Shown here: piece after piece, positions 1-8,810 of the stretch
How the letters are laid out: every line of letters starts with the position of its first letter
Position numbering within the stretch: the stretch's first letter is position 1
NCBI GenBank assembly: GCA_002429385.1
Contig: DIZL01000070.1
Span: 49,243 to 113,242 of the forward strand
Source of the DNA: Prolixibacteraceae bacterium UBA6029
Lineage (GTDB): Bacteria; Bacteroidota; Bacteroidia; Bacteroidales; Prolixibacteraceae
DNA length: 64,000 nucleotides
Direction of reading: 5' to 3'
Position numbers and translations under genes: made by a program
Notes under the pieces: model-generated
The model's input: only the letters and a program-made list of their open reading frames with translations
Databases searched by the model: none
What the model was told of the DNA's origin: nothing

Positions 1-692
1 TTCTTTCGTTTAAGATTCAATCCCGTGAAATCAAATTGCCGGCATTAAAAAGAAAAGGCGAATTCTTCAAATATAACCGAAAGAATAAAATCGATAATGA
101 AGACCTCGAATTTACAATTCCCGAAGGGGCTTTGTACGACGATGTCAATTTTCAATACATCAAAAAACCTGCCCTGCCAAAGTTTTATTCACCGGTCTAT
201 CAGTTGCATAACTCGACGGTCCCCTTGCATTTTGCCTGCCCCTTGCGCATAAAAGCAGAAAATTTACCTGCAAAACTTCGGGATAAAGTGATGCTTGCCC
301 AGGTTGATCCGGTTTCAGAAAAAATATATTCGGCAACCGGGAAATATGTCGATGGCTGGGTGGAAGGTAACATTCGCGTCCTTGGAAACTATGCCCTGGC
401 CGTGGACACGGTCGCTCCAAAAATTGTTTCCCTGAATGTTGTCAATAAAAAAACAACGAAGGAGAACAATGCTCTCAAGTATAAAATAACCGACAACTTA
501 TCAGGCATTGAATCCTATCGTGGAACCATTGATGGGAAATGGGTGTTATTTGAATACGATCTTAAAAACAATTTGATAAGTTATACGTATGATAAGGCAA
601 GGTTTCAATTCGGGAAAAATCACGTCCTGAATCTTCAGGTAACCGATTATAAAGGTAACACGAGTACTTACAAGACAAACTTCTACAAATAA
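1..692 (+). CDS. C-terminal part of an M23-type (LytM) peptidase family protein, 5' end outside the window
   Basis: The frame is open from base 3, with no convincing start in view, so this is the end of a longer gene. The visible 229 residues look like the beta-rich C-terminal region that follows the peptidase domain in large Bacteroidota M23 metallopeptidases: the motif YALAVDTVAPKIV, then an Ig-like stretch (ITDNLSGIESYRGTIDGKW) ending in LQVTDYKGN. The zinc-binding HxH of the catalytic domain would lie upstream and is not seen. The stop codon overlaps the start of anmK, so the two are probably co-transcribed, which suits a shared role in peptidoglycan turnover. The family assignment rests on the C-terminal region alone. 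Confidence 0.6.
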   Translation, partial: LSFKIQSREIKLPALKRKGEFFKYNRKNKIDNEDLEFTIPEGALYDDVNFQYIKKPALPKFYSPVYQLHNSTVPLHFACPLRIKAENLPAKLRDKVMLAQVDPVSEKIYSATGKYVDGWVEGNIRVLGNYALAVDTVAPKIVSLNVVNKKTTKENNALKYKITDNLSGIESYRGTIDGKWVLFEYDLKNNLISYTYDKARFQFGKNHVLNLQVTDYKGNTSTYKTNFYK

Positions 693-1747
693 TGCAAAGT
701 TACATAAGTATAGGTGCTATGTCGGGAACTTCGCTGGATGGTCTCGACTTGGTTGCCTGCAGGTTTACCTTCGACGATCGGTGGAGGTACGAAATACTGA
801 AAGGAGTTACCATTCCTTATTCACACAAGTGGATACAAAAGCTTTCGACAGCTGCGGAACTCAATGCCCTCGATTTTGCCTTCCTGAACAATGATTTTGG
901 TAAGTTTATCGGGAAACAGGTTGCCGATTTCTGCACCGATCTTCCTCAGAAACCAGATTTGGTTTCTTCTCATGGACACACCATCTTTCATCAGCCTCAG
1001 AACAAACTTACCCTGCAGATTGGCAACGGGGCCTCAATTGCTGCTTTCTCGGGATTGCCAACAGCCTGTGATTTCAGAACGGCAGATATGGCAATGAAAG
1101 GTCAGGGAGCTCCGTTAGTTCCCATTGGCGATGAACTTTTATTTGGCGAATACGATCTTTGCATGAACCTTGGGGGCATCGCCAATGTCTCTTTCCGTGA
1201 AGAAGGTGAACGAAAAGCCTTTGATATCTGCCCGGCAAACATGGCATTCAACCATTTCATCAAAGAGCAGGGCTATGAATACGATCTGGACGGGAACCTG
1301 GGTCGTACCGGGAAAGTTCAGGAAGAATTACTTACTCTCCTGAATGAACTTGACTTCTATCAGCAAAAAGGACCCAAATCACTTGGTCGCGAATGGTTCG
1401 ATGAAAATTTCCTGCCTTTGATCTATTCTTTTCAACTGCCTCCTGAAGATATACTCCGCACACTTTATGAACATGTTTCTGACCAATTGGCCAGTGCAAC
1501 CGATCAATTCCCTAAAGGAAAGATCCTGATTACCGGTGGTGGAACTCATAATATCTTCCTTGTAGAACTGTTCAGCGAAAAAACCAAGCACAAAACGATC
1601 GTTCCCTCGCAACAGATTATCGATTTCAAAGAGGCCCTCATTTTTGCATTTATCGGGGTGCTCCGCCTCCGCGAAGAAGTCAATTGCCTGAAATCAGTTA
1701 CAGGTGCCGACCATGATCATTCAGCCGGAGTAATCTATCTGCCCTGA
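692..1747 (+). CDS. anmK: anhydro-N-acetylmuramic acid kinase AnmK
   Basis: Cytoplasmic kinase of cell-wall recycling: it opens the 1,6-anhydro ring of anhydroMurNAc and phosphorylates it to MurNAc-6-phosphate. The signature MSGTSLDGLDLV lies at residues 10-21, followed by SSHGHTIFHQP, the GQGAPLVP segment, NLGGIAN and a C-terminal ITGGGTHN nucleotide-binding loop. The length of 351 aa is within the family range. The ATG overlaps the stop of the upstream peptidase gene, which points to translational coupling. No MurNAc-6-P etherase is seen nearby. Confidence 0.96.
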   Translation: MQSYISIGAMSGTSLDGLDLVACRFTFDDRWRYEILKGVTIPYSHKWIQKLSTAAELNALDFAFLNNDFGKFIGKQVADFCTDLPQKPDLVSSHGHTIFHQPQNKLTLQIGNGASIAAFSGLPTACDFRTADMAMKGQGAPLVPIGDELLFGEYDLCMNLGGIANVSFREEGERKAFDICPANMAFNHFIKEQGYEYDLDGNLGRTGKVQEELLTLLNELDFYQQKGPKSLGREWFDENFLPLIYSFQLPPEDILRTLYEHVSDQLASATDQFPKGKILITGGGTHNIFLVELFSEKTKHKTIVPSQQIIDFKEALIFAFIGVLRLREEVNCLKSVTGADHDHSAGVIYLP

Positions 1748-1837
1748 CCGTAAAAAAATACCGGTACGACTTGAAATATATCATGTATTACTCTCTTCAG
1801 GAATCCTAACTTTCCGAAGAAACTAAAACATGACATT

Positions 1838-3058
1838 ATGCAATTCGATCCGGCCTCAAAGATTCAACATTTAAAGCAATTTGGTGAACACGGAGGGGTA
1901 AATCCTTCCATTACCGATTCGTCGACCTTTACCTTTTTACATGCCGAAGACATGGAAGAAACCTTTCTGGGTCACATGGAAGGCTGTTTTCTCTATTCCC
2001 GTCATTGGAATCCAACCAATAAGAATCTGGCTGAGGCCATGGCTGCCATGGAAGACACCGAATCGGCCTGGATTACAGCATCAGGAATGGCAGCCATTAC
2101 CTGTGCCATCCTGCAGGTATGCAGCGCCGGGGACCATATAGTAACTTCGGTAACCACATATGGCGGAACCTATGCATTCCTTAAAAACTATCTTCCTAAA
2201 TTCAATATTGAGGTCAGTTTTGTCGACATTACTCGTCTTGATCAGGTAGAAGGGGCAATCAGGCCAAACACCAAAGTCATTTATACCGAAAGTGTGACCA
2301 ATCCCCTGCTTCAGGTATCCGATATGCCAAGACTTGCTGATATTGCCCATCGTCATAATGTTTTGCTGATGGTCGACAATACCTTTACTCCAATGATCAT
2401 GTCACCTGCGAGAATGGGTGCCGACATCGTTGTTTACAGCATGACCAAATTCATCAACGGCAAAAACGATTGTGTAGCCGGAGCCATCTGCGGAAGCAAA
2501 CAGTTTATCGATGATCTTTCGAATGTCAACAATGGAACGGCCATGTTACTCGGACCGGTACTCGACCCGCTGCGTTCTGCTTCCATTCATAAGAACCTGC
2601 ACACCCTGCATCTTCGCATCAAACAGCACAGTAAAAATGCAATGTACCTGGCCCGTGAATTATCCCAGGCAGGCCTGAAAATCTCTTATCCGGGTCTCGA
2701 AAGTCATCCTCAGCACGAACTTCACAGCCAACTTATGAACGAAGATTTCGGCTACGGGGGCATGCTGGCCATCGACTTTGGGACTGTGGCCAAAGCCAAC
2801 CAGGTAATGCAAAAAATGCAACTGGCCGATGTAGGTTACCTTGCCGTAAGTCTTGGCTATTTTAAAACCCTTTTTAGTTGTTCCGGAAGAAGTACTTCGT
2901 CCGAAATTCCTGATCCGATACAGCGCGAAATGGGCCTTTCACAAGGATTGGTGAGATTTTCAGTGGGTATCGACAACAACATCGAAGACAGCCTGAAGCT
3001 CATCCTGGATATCTGTCGGGAAGAAGGAGTCATTGATGATCATTCTGACGATGTTTGA
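1838..3058 (+). CDS. Cys/Met metabolism PLP-dependent enzyme (methionine gamma-lyase or cystathionine lyase type)
   Basis: Fold-type I PLP enzyme of the trans-sulfuration family, 406 aa. Visible family marks are YSRHWNPT (residues 53-60; the Tyr and Arg contact PLP phosphate), the VDNTF motif with Asp180 that binds the pyridine nitrogen, and SMTK with the Schiff-base Lys204. Members cleave or form C-S bonds in methionine, homocysteine, cystathionine or cysteine. The sequence does not say which. The gene stands alone about 90 bp after anmK. A second, different member (metY) is at 37276. The assignment to a gamma-lyase is inference. Confidence 0.85.
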   Translation: MQFDPASKIQHLKQFGEHGGVNPSITDSSTFTFLHAEDMEETFLGHMEGCFLYSRHWNPTNKNLAEAMAAMEDTESAWITASGMAAITCAILQVCSAGDHIVTSVTTYGGTYAFLKNYLPKFNIEVSFVDITRLDQVEGAIRPNTKVIYTESVTNPLLQVSDMPRLADIAHRHNVLLMVDNTFTPMIMSPARMGADIVVYSMTKFINGKNDCVAGAICGSKQFIDDLSNVNNGTAMLLGPVLDPLRSASIHKNLHTLHLRIKQHSKNAMYLARELSQAGLKISYPGLESHPQHELHSQLMNEDFGYGGMLAIDFGTVAKANQVMQKMQLADVGYLAVSLGYFKTLFSCSGRSTSSEIPDPIQREMGLSQGLVRFSVGIDNNIEDSLKLILDICREEGVIDDHSDDV

Positions 3059-3059
3059 A

Positions 3060-3195
3060 AATTTCCCGTAGGGAAAATCTGTCGGTAGAAATGTCTGATA
3101 ACAGGCTTTGGATTGTCCCGTATGGGACAATAGATATGCATACTTTCATTAATTCTACTGATCTTTTGTTCCTAAAGGGACGAGCAGGGGATTAT
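3060..3195. repeat. cluster of short palindromes, REP-like
   Basis: Three short imperfect palindromes of related sequence follow one another: TTCCCGTAGGGAA near 3062, TTGTCCCGTATGGGACAA near 3113, and GTTCCTAAAGGGAC near 3169. They are separated by segments of about 40 bp such as ATCTGTCGGTAGAAATG. The theme GTCCC-TA-GGGAC with a CGGTAGAAA spacer looks like a REP/BIME-type dispersed repeat. The cluster sits between the PLP enzyme and fabD. No RAYT transposase is in the window. Confidence 0.5.
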
Positions 3196-3279
3196 ATCCT
3201 GAAAATTACCTTAAAATGAAATCATTGTCGGTTCCGGGCATGGTTTTATCCGACCAAATACCCGTTTGCGAAAAAAGTT

Positions 3280-3287
3280 TATCTTTG
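3280..3287 (+). promoter_or_regulatory. Bacteroidota -7 box for fabD
   Basis: TATCTTTG matches the Bacteroidota -7 consensus TAnnTTTG exactly and ends 26 bp before the fabD ATG. No good TTG is seen 19-21 bp upstream, so the -33 element is weak or absent. Confidence 0.45.
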
Positions 3288-3313
3288 CCCGCTGAAAATT
3301 TAAAACTAATTCG

Positions 3314-4198
3314 ATGAAAGCATTTGTATTTCCAGGACAGGGCGCACAATACCCCGGGATGGGCAAAGATCTGTACGAAAAATCACCTTTGGCCAGAGAT
3401 CTTTTCGAGAAAGCCAATGATATTTTAGGTTTCAGGATCACTGATATCATGTTCGACGGAACTGAAGAAGATCTGAGACAAACCAATGTAACCCAGCCTG
3501 CCATCTTTTTGCATTCTGTTTTACTTGCCATAACGCTTGAAAACTTTCGACCTGAAATGGTAGCCGGACATTCACTGGGTGAATTTTCTGCCCTGGTAGC
3601 AAACGGTGCGTTGAGCTTTGAAGATGGTTTGCGCCTGGTTTCAAAACGTGCCCAGGCCATGCAAAAAGCATGCGAAAAAGAACCTTCAACCATGGCCGCA
3701 ATTGTTGGACTGGACGATGAAGTGGTAGAAGAAGTTTGTGCCTCTATCGACGAGATTGTAGTTCCTGCCAATTACAACTGTCCCGGCCAGTTAGTCATCT
3801 CTGGTTCGTTTGCCGGTATCGACAAAGCCTGTGAAGCATTAACCGCCCGCGGAGCTAAACGTGCCTTGAAACTTTCGGTTGGCGGCGCTTTTCACTCCCC
3901 ACTGATGGAACCTGCCCGCGAAGAACTGGCTGCTGCCATTGAAGCGACTCCATTCTCCACTCCGATTTGTCCGATTTATCAAAACGTGAATGCAGCCCCC
4001 ACTTCCGATCCCGAAGTCATCAAACAAAACCTGATTGCGCAGTTGACAGCCCCCGTAAGATGGACGCAGACTGTCAAAAACATGATCGAAGGCGGAGCGA
4101 CCTTGTTTACCGAAATCGGCCCGGGAAAAGTACTTCAGGGACTGATCAAAAAAGTAGACAAAAGCGCTGAAGTTGCCGGAGTCAACAGCTTCGAATAA
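3314..4198 (+). CDS. fabD: malonyl-CoA:ACP transacylase FabD
   Basis: Loads malonyl groups from CoA onto acyl carrier protein for type II fatty acid synthesis, in the cytoplasm. The 294-aa protein has the oxyanion motif GQGAQ (residues 9-13 region), the nucleophile in GHSLGE (Ser87) and the partner His194 in GAFHSPLM, all as in active FabD. The gene is followed by a clear hairpin terminator. A diverged copy of 50 bp of its 3' coding region (4067-4116) recurs at 5728-5777, on the far side of the AbiE genes. Confidence 0.97.
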   Translation: MKAFVFPGQGAQYPGMGKDLYEKSPLARDLFEKANDILGFRITDIMFDGTEEDLRQTNVTQPAIFLHSVLLAITLENFRPEMVAGHSLGEFSALVANGALSFEDGLRLVSKRAQAMQKACEKEPSTMAAIVGLDDEVVEEVCASIDEIVVPANYNCPGQLVISGSFAGIDKACEALTARGAKRALKLSVGGAFHSPLMEPAREELAAAIEATPFSTPICPIYQNVNAAPTSDPEVIKQNLIAQLTAPVRWTQTVKNMIEGGATLFTEIGPGKVLQGLIKKVDKSAEVAGVNSFE

Positions 4199-4233
4199 AC
4201 TCAGGAAAAAGATAATAGATTTAAGATATCAGA

Positions 4234-4259
4234 CTGCCGGTAATATACCGGCAGTTTTT
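4234..4259 (+). terminator. rho-independent terminator of fabD
   Basis: Perfect 9-bp stem CTGCCGGTA / TACCGGCAG with a 3-nt loop (4234-4254) followed by TTTTTG, 35 bp after the fabD stop. Confidence 0.85.
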
Positions 4260-4349
4260 GTTTCGGTTCAGGAAGTAATCCAGAAGACGCTGTGAATTGA
4301 AAGTTAGATTTTCAACCTTCATAATTTCAGAAAGATAAAACCTCATGCA

Positions 4350-5051
4350 CTATTTAGAAAGTATTGGATAATCTTTATAGAACCGGAATAAACTGATAGT
4401 TTCCGTACGAAGTTTTGTCCTGACAAAGTTTTTCATTTCGTTATCCATAAGCTCACCCATACCGTGCAACAATCCTTTGTCGCTCATTGATTCAAGATGA
4501 TTAATACATTTTTGCAGATAATCGACATAAGTCATGTCCATTCTGGATTCAACAATAGCTTTATTAATAGGGGTTTGTTTTTGCATAAAAAACCAACAAT
4601 CAAAAATGTCACGGTTTGCAATCACATTCCGATCGTGTAAAGCACAAAGTTTATGCGCGAACATATCTGCCGATACCATAACCTTCATATTGATACCGAG
4701 TAGATTCTTAATTTCATAATGGTTATCGAACAAGCGATTGGTTATTTCCACCTTCAATTTGCGTTCGCCAACACCATAATTTAATACAATTATTGGACCA
4801 TAAAACTTTTTTGCCTCATCAGTTATTGTCCCATATTTAAGGAGAATGTTACGTACCTTCGCGTAAACCTCCTCAACTTTATCTGTATTGAGAAGATTGA
4901 AATCCAAATCCACTGAAAAACGTGGTAGATCATAAAAAAACATAAGTGCGCTACCGCCCTTAAATCCTAACCAACTGGCAAGTTCAATATCAGAGTAAAT
5001 GCCTTTAAGTATTTGAACCATAAAGAATTTATGTCGGTTTAGTTCAATCAT
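4350..5051 (-). CDS. AbiEii-type nucleotidyltransferase toxin
   Basis: Nucleotidyltransferase of the AbiEii/AbiGii family, the toxin of type IV toxin-antitoxin systems that act in phage abortive infection. In this 233-aa protein the NTase core is visible near the N-terminus: GGSAL, then SVDLDF with the metal-binding Asp-x-Asp, and a later KVEI strand. A helical C-terminus follows. It is transcribed after, and overlaps by 8 bp, the AbiEi-like gene, the usual antitoxin-first order. Which nucleotide and target it uses cannot be read from the sequence. Confidence 0.88.
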   Translation of the reverse strand: MIELNRHKFFMVQILKGIYSDIELASWLGFKGGSALMFFYDLPRFSVDLDFNLLNTDKVEEVYAKVRNILLKYGTITDEAKKFYGPIIVLNYGVGERKLKVEITNRLFDNHYEIKNLLGINMKVMVSADMFAHKLCALHDRNVIANRDIFDCWFFMQKQTPINKAIVESRMDMTYVDYLQKCINHLESMSDKGLLHGMGELMDNEMKNFVRTKLRTETISLFRFYKDYPILSK

Positions 5052-5631
5052 ATGGCAATAATTTGTTTATACGCCTGGTTAAAACTTCTGATTGGTAAAA
5101 GGGTAAAAGTTTATAGACAAGATCTTTATTTATAGGATTCAGGTTATCGAAATAATAATCTGTTTTTAAATAAAGCGTATCTAAAAATGCCCTCTCTACC
5201 GTAGCAATATTGATTTGATTGTCGAGCCTGACAATACCTGCTGTATTCACCAGTAATTCACCCTTTATTTTACGGAAAAGGTATATTTGTCCTTCTACTT
5301 CAATGCTTCGGCTCAAATAACTAACTACCGATATACGTGAATCATATTGAAATACAACACCAGCCTTTTGCAACACTGATTCAAGCGAGATATATGAAGG
5401 CGTATAGATGGTACATGCCAGTTCTTCAGGATTATAGCCTGGTTTGGCATAAATTCCTTTGCGTGGGTTCAGCAATTTACCTGCATGAACATAGTAGTTC
5501 ATTTTTTTGTTTAGCGATTGAAAACTGGTTTCGCCGGAGAGCAAAGCAATGTCATTCAATCGAAATACAGTTCGAATGTCTTTGTATATATTCAAAACCA
5601 AGTCGCCATTATCGTTTCGTGAACCAAACAT
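5044..5631 (-). CDS. AbiEi-type antitoxin (winged-helix protein)
   Basis: The 195-aa first gene of the pair. The N-terminal part (about residues 18-65) reads as a winged-helix domain (LNDIALLSG..SFQSLNKKMNYYVHAGKL) and ends in NPRKGIYAKPGYNPEELA, a pattern typical of AbiEi family antitoxins. The C-terminal half includes the segment ATVERAFLDTLYL common in the family. AbiEi proteins repress their own promoter and neutralise AbiEii. The 8-bp overlap with the toxin gene supports coupled expression. Confidence 0.85.
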   Translation of the reverse strand: MFGSRNDNGDLVLNIYKDIRTVFRLNDIALLSGETSFQSLNKKMNYYVHAGKLLNPRKGIYAKPGYNPEELACTIYTPSYISLESVLQKAGVVFQYDSRISVVSYLSRSIEVEGQIYLFRKIKGELLVNTAGIVRLDNQINIATVERAFLDTLYLKTDYYFDNLNPINKDLVYKLLPFYQSEVLTRRINKLLPYD

Positions 5632-5727
5632 CTGAATTATTCGTATTTATAGTTCACGAAAATAATAAAACTATTCTTAATAAGCAATTCGGGAGAATTA
5701 AAAGGATTAGAATTTCTGATTTAGACT

Positions 5728-5784
5728 CAGACTTCTAAAAACATGATCGCAGACGGTTCAACCTTGTTTACCGAATATACTTAA
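5728..5784 (+). pseudogene. remnant of a fabD 3' end
   Basis: Bases 5728-5777 align without gaps to fabD bases 4067-4116 (about 40 of 50 identical, including exact runs of 13 and 15 bases). In frame it reads KNMIADGSTLFTEYT then stop, against KNMIEGGATLFTE in the intact FabD. The fragment is diverged from the resident gene, so it looks like a scar from recombination or integration of the AbiE segment at the fabD 3' end. Confidence 0.75.
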
Positions 5785-5880
5785 CCTCTGAATAGTTCAA
5801 TTTCAACATTCAGAAAGTAATTACCTAGCAAAATAACCCATTTTCTTTTATTCCCTACGATAATCAGACTGGTTCAACTC

Positions 5881-6042
5881 TTACCCGGGTAGGGTTTGGG
5901 TAGGGTTTGCGCTTTATAATTTCATTGATTATTGATTTCTATCTGTATTAAAATCGGCAAATAAAGACAGATAGAACACAGATAGAAGACAGATATATAG
6001 AAGTGAACCCTACCCAAACCATACTCTAACCCTGCCCATGCA
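5881..6042. repeat. 11-bp-periodic inverted repeat, copy A
   Basis: The outer arms carry GGGTAGGGTTT twice in tandem (5887-5908), answered by AACCCTACCCA-type units at 6006-6038. The inner arms carry TTCTATCTGT (5937-5946), answered by three tandem units of the type ACAGATAGAAC (5967-5999). Units keep 11-bp spacing through most of the element. It lies in the 559-bp gap between the AbiEi start and the T9SS protein gene; besides the fabD remnant no other gene is seen there. The inner module is shared with copy D at 51332-51465. Confidence 0.85.
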
Positions 6043-6190
6043 CAATCACAATTAAGTTTAAGGATTGTATGCCAGATTTTCATATGCATCGCATGGATGT
6101 CCTAATTTTTACTACATTTAAGCATTGCTTCAGGTCTGGTTTATTAAATGGATGTTACCCCCTAAGGCTACAAACTACTGACAATCTGAA

Positions 6191-8188
6191 ATGAAAAGAT
6201 TAAATCTGTTAACTATCCTGTTGTTGGTCTTTCTCGATGTATGGGGCCAGGGGGTTACAACGGACACTTCAAACTATCTGATTGCCGGGAGCATGGATAA
6301 ATATTCAGCCTGGTCATTCTCCAAACAGACAGGAACGAATGGAACTTTAAGCAATTACAATGGGTTGAATGGAGATGGTTTGCGAATCAGTTATACTTTT
6401 TCGTCAACAGGAGGATGGGTAAATCTGGAGATCCCGATTGGGATTGCCTACACCAAGTCGAATCCGGTTGTTTTTTTCATATCTACTACCAATTCAGCCG
6501 ATAAACTGGAAATCAAATTCATCGATAGCGACGGTTCGGTTTTCGATGTAAAGCCTTCGCTAAGCAAATATTCGGGTGGATGGAATCATGTGACTGCCTA
6601 TCTAAGCAACGCCAGTTACGATTGGGGTGGAAATTCTACGTTTGATATTCCTTCCCGGTTTTCGATTGCAATTTCGGGTCCTTCATCAAGCAGTGGAACA
6701 GTTATTCTGGATGAGATTGGAATCGGGAAACCGGGCTTGGCTTCTTCATTTCTGCCCACACTGGATCCCAATAGTGAGTTGAGCGGAACAGGTTTTATTC
6801 AACGACGGGATCTGTCGGTCACTCCGGAAGACCCACTGGTATTGAAATTTCTGGAAGGATTACAGGACTATAGTACAACTGCAGGGAAACTTCTACCAAC
6901 CTATCTTGGAGGAGCACAGGCCCAAACATTCAATAACTGTTTGGTGTATCTTTCGTTTCAGGTAAAGAATGAGCGGGAACGGGCAGAACGTATCCTTGAT
7001 TTTTACCTGAATGCCACTGACAGCGCAAATACCGATAGCCTGAAGCAGAATTTCTTCTATAAGGGTGAAGCCAGGGGATTTTATCAGGAATGCGATATCC
7101 ATACCCTCAAAGCTTCAGGAGCAAAAAACAGGTGGATTGGCGATATGGCCTGGTTATTAATTACCTGCAAGAATTATCAGCAGAACTATTCCTCAGCACG
7201 GTACGATTATTTGATACAAATTATAAAAGACTTATTTCTGACGTTTTATAAAGAAGCTAGTACAGGAGGTTACATTCAGCATGGCTGGGAAAATGGTGAT
7301 GCAAAGCTACATGAAAACTTTGGCCATCCTGAAGGAAATATTGATTGCTATGTGGCCTTGAAACTCTGCGGAGAAGATTTTTACGCACATCAGATTAAAA
7401 TATGGCTGGATGATCAATTGAACGGAAACACCTCATTGCCGCTTGATTTATATACCTGGCGGGTATTGGCGTTTGGCGCAATGGGTACTACTTACACTTC
7501 ATTGCTGAATATCCCCGAATACGATTTCAGGTATCGAAAGATAATCAACGTTAACGGGAAAGACGTGATGGGCATGTATAGCAACCCGGATATTACCATT
7601 AACAATTTCTGGAACGACGGAACGGGGCATATCTCCTGTGCCTTTCAGGCCTTTGCGGATAAGCAGAGAGGCTACTTTTATGCCAACCAGTTTGATCCGA
7701 TCCTTGTTAATCAAACAATTGGAATGGAAACGGTGCATGGCCTTGCCTATACACTAAATACGCAAGGATATGCCGGTGTTGATCCAAAGATTCCGGTTGT
7801 CTCCTCTTCAGCATGGTATATATTGGCTAAAAATGGCTACAATCCTTTTCTCTCTGATCGTTTCACTGATTCCGATGTAAATTCGGTTATCTCTACTAAA
7901 AACAGGGTGAATTCGTTAAATGCATATCCAAATCCATTCTCAAATAACGTTACGATAAGTTATCATCCAATTGGCAAAACACCCATAATCCTAAACATTT
8001 ATAACATCTTCGGGGAAAAAGTCAATTCGTTGGAAAACAAAAGTCCTTTGACAAATAATTTTGTGGTAACCTGGGATGGAACGAATTGTTCAGGCCATAA
8101 GGTCGACACGGGAGTTTACCTCGTACAGTTAGTAACAGATAATCACATGGAGAACATCCGCATTCTATACCTGAATAATGAGCATTAA
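6191..8188 (+). CDS. secreted protein with jelly-roll-like N-terminal domain and T9SS sorting domain
   Basis: A 665-aa exported protein. Residues 1-20 form a signal peptide ending near VWGQG. Residues about 30-175 look like a carbohydrate-binding-type beta-sandwich. Residues about 200-560 are helix-rich with many aromatic and acidic residues (WIGDMAWLL, QHGWENGDAKLHENFGHPEGN), resembling an alpha/alpha-barrel glycosidase or lyase. I cannot name a family. The last 85 residues (NAYPNPFSNNVTISY ... GVYLVQLVTDN) are a type A T9SS C-terminal sorting domain, so it crosses the outer membrane and is anchored or released. A polysaccharide substrate is inference. Confidence 0.8.
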   Translation: MKRLNLLTILLLVFLDVWGQGVTTDTSNYLIAGSMDKYSAWSFSKQTGTNGTLSNYNGLNGDGLRISYTFSSTGGWVNLEIPIGIAYTKSNPVVFFISTTNSADKLEIKFIDSDGSVFDVKPSLSKYSGGWNHVTAYLSNASYDWGGNSTFDIPSRFSIAISGPSSSSGTVILDEIGIGKPGLASSFLPTLDPNSELSGTGFIQRRDLSVTPEDPLVLKFLEGLQDYSTTAGKLLPTYLGGAQAQTFNNCLVYLSFQVKNERERAERILDFYLNATDSANTDSLKQNFFYKGEARGFYQECDIHTLKASGAKNRWIGDMAWLLITCKNYQQNYSSARYDYLIQIIKDLFLTFYKEASTGGYIQHGWENGDAKLHENFGHPEGNIDCYVALKLCGEDFYAHQIKIWLDDQLNGNTSLPLDLYTWRVLAFGAMGTTYTSLLNIPEYDFRYRKIINVNGKDVMGMYSNPDITINNFWNDGTGHISCAFQAFADKQRGYFYANQFDPILVNQTIGMETVHGLAYTLNTQGYAGVDPKIPVVSSSAWYILAKNGYNPFLSDRFTDSDVNSVISTKNRVNSLNAYPNPFSNNVTISYHPIGKTPIILNIYNIFGEKVNSLENKSPLTNNFVVTWDGTNCSGHKVDTGVYLVQLVTDNHMENIRILYLNNEH

Positions 8189-8222
8189 GGAGTGAACCGG
8201 ATTACGAATCAGGAAGGTAAAC

Positions 8223-8642
8223 TTATTTCAGAATCTCCGATTTAAACTCTTCCAGTATTTGAAGATGGTCAAATGCAAGATCAGGGAGATCGCTAAGCGG
8301 GAACCATTGTGCTTTTGCCGCATCGTCGCCAGCCTGGGGAAAGGATTCTTCATCCTGAAAGGAATAAAAAATCACAGAGATGGTTCGATGTCGCGGATCG
8401 CGGTTAACACCCCCATAGGCCCGGAATTGGGTCAACTCCCCTACCCTCAGGCCTGTTTCTTCTTCCAATTCGCGACGGCAGGCCGTTACAAGTTCTTCGT
8501 CCATATCAATAAATCCGCCCGGCAAAGCCCATTGGCCTTTAAATGGCTCACGCCCGCGTTCTATTAGTAAAACTGTATTTCTATTGCTGACTAAAATGGC
8601 ATCAACTGTAACTGCAGGACGGGGATACGAATAGGTATACAT
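8223..8642 (-). CDS. NUDIX hydrolase
   Basis: The 139-aa protein has a complete Nudix box starting at Gly43 (GGFIDMDEE ... RRELEEETGL), matching Gx5Ex7REUxEExGU, so the Mg-dependent pyrophosphohydrolase site is intact. The N-terminal strand (VTVDAILVSNRNTVLLIERGREP) and the length resemble small ADP-ribose or nucleoside diphosphate hydrolases. There is no fused regulator domain. Substrate unknown. Confidence 0.9.
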   Translation of the reverse strand: MYTYSYPRPAVTVDAILVSNRNTVLLIERGREPFKGQWALPGGFIDMDEELVTACRRELEEETGLRVGELTQFRAYGGVNRDPRHRTISVIFYSFQDEESFPQAGDDAAKAQWFPLSDLPDLAFDHLQILEEFKSEILK

Positions 8643-8670
8643 TGAATTATTATTAGTTGTGATTAAAAGA

Positions 8671-8810
8671 AATAAGGAAAAGGAAAAAAGTCATTAGTCA
8701 TTAGCAAAATATTGTCCTATTGGATTACAATTCAATTCAATGTTAATGCAAATTCCTATTTCCCTTTTCCTTTTCTATTGACTTTTTTCTAATGACAAAT
8801 GACTATTTTC
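8671..8810. repeat. heptamer repeats arranged as an inverted repeat
   Basis: The left arm (8671-8704) is AAGGAAAAGG followed by GTCATTAGTCATTAG, a 7-bp unit repeated. The right arm (about 8753-8810) carries the complement in the same order reversed: CCCTTTTCCTTTTC, TTGACTTTTTTC, then TAATGACAAATGAC. The two could pair into a long imperfect hairpin between the NUDIX gene and the C40 peptidase gene. Confidence 0.7.
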
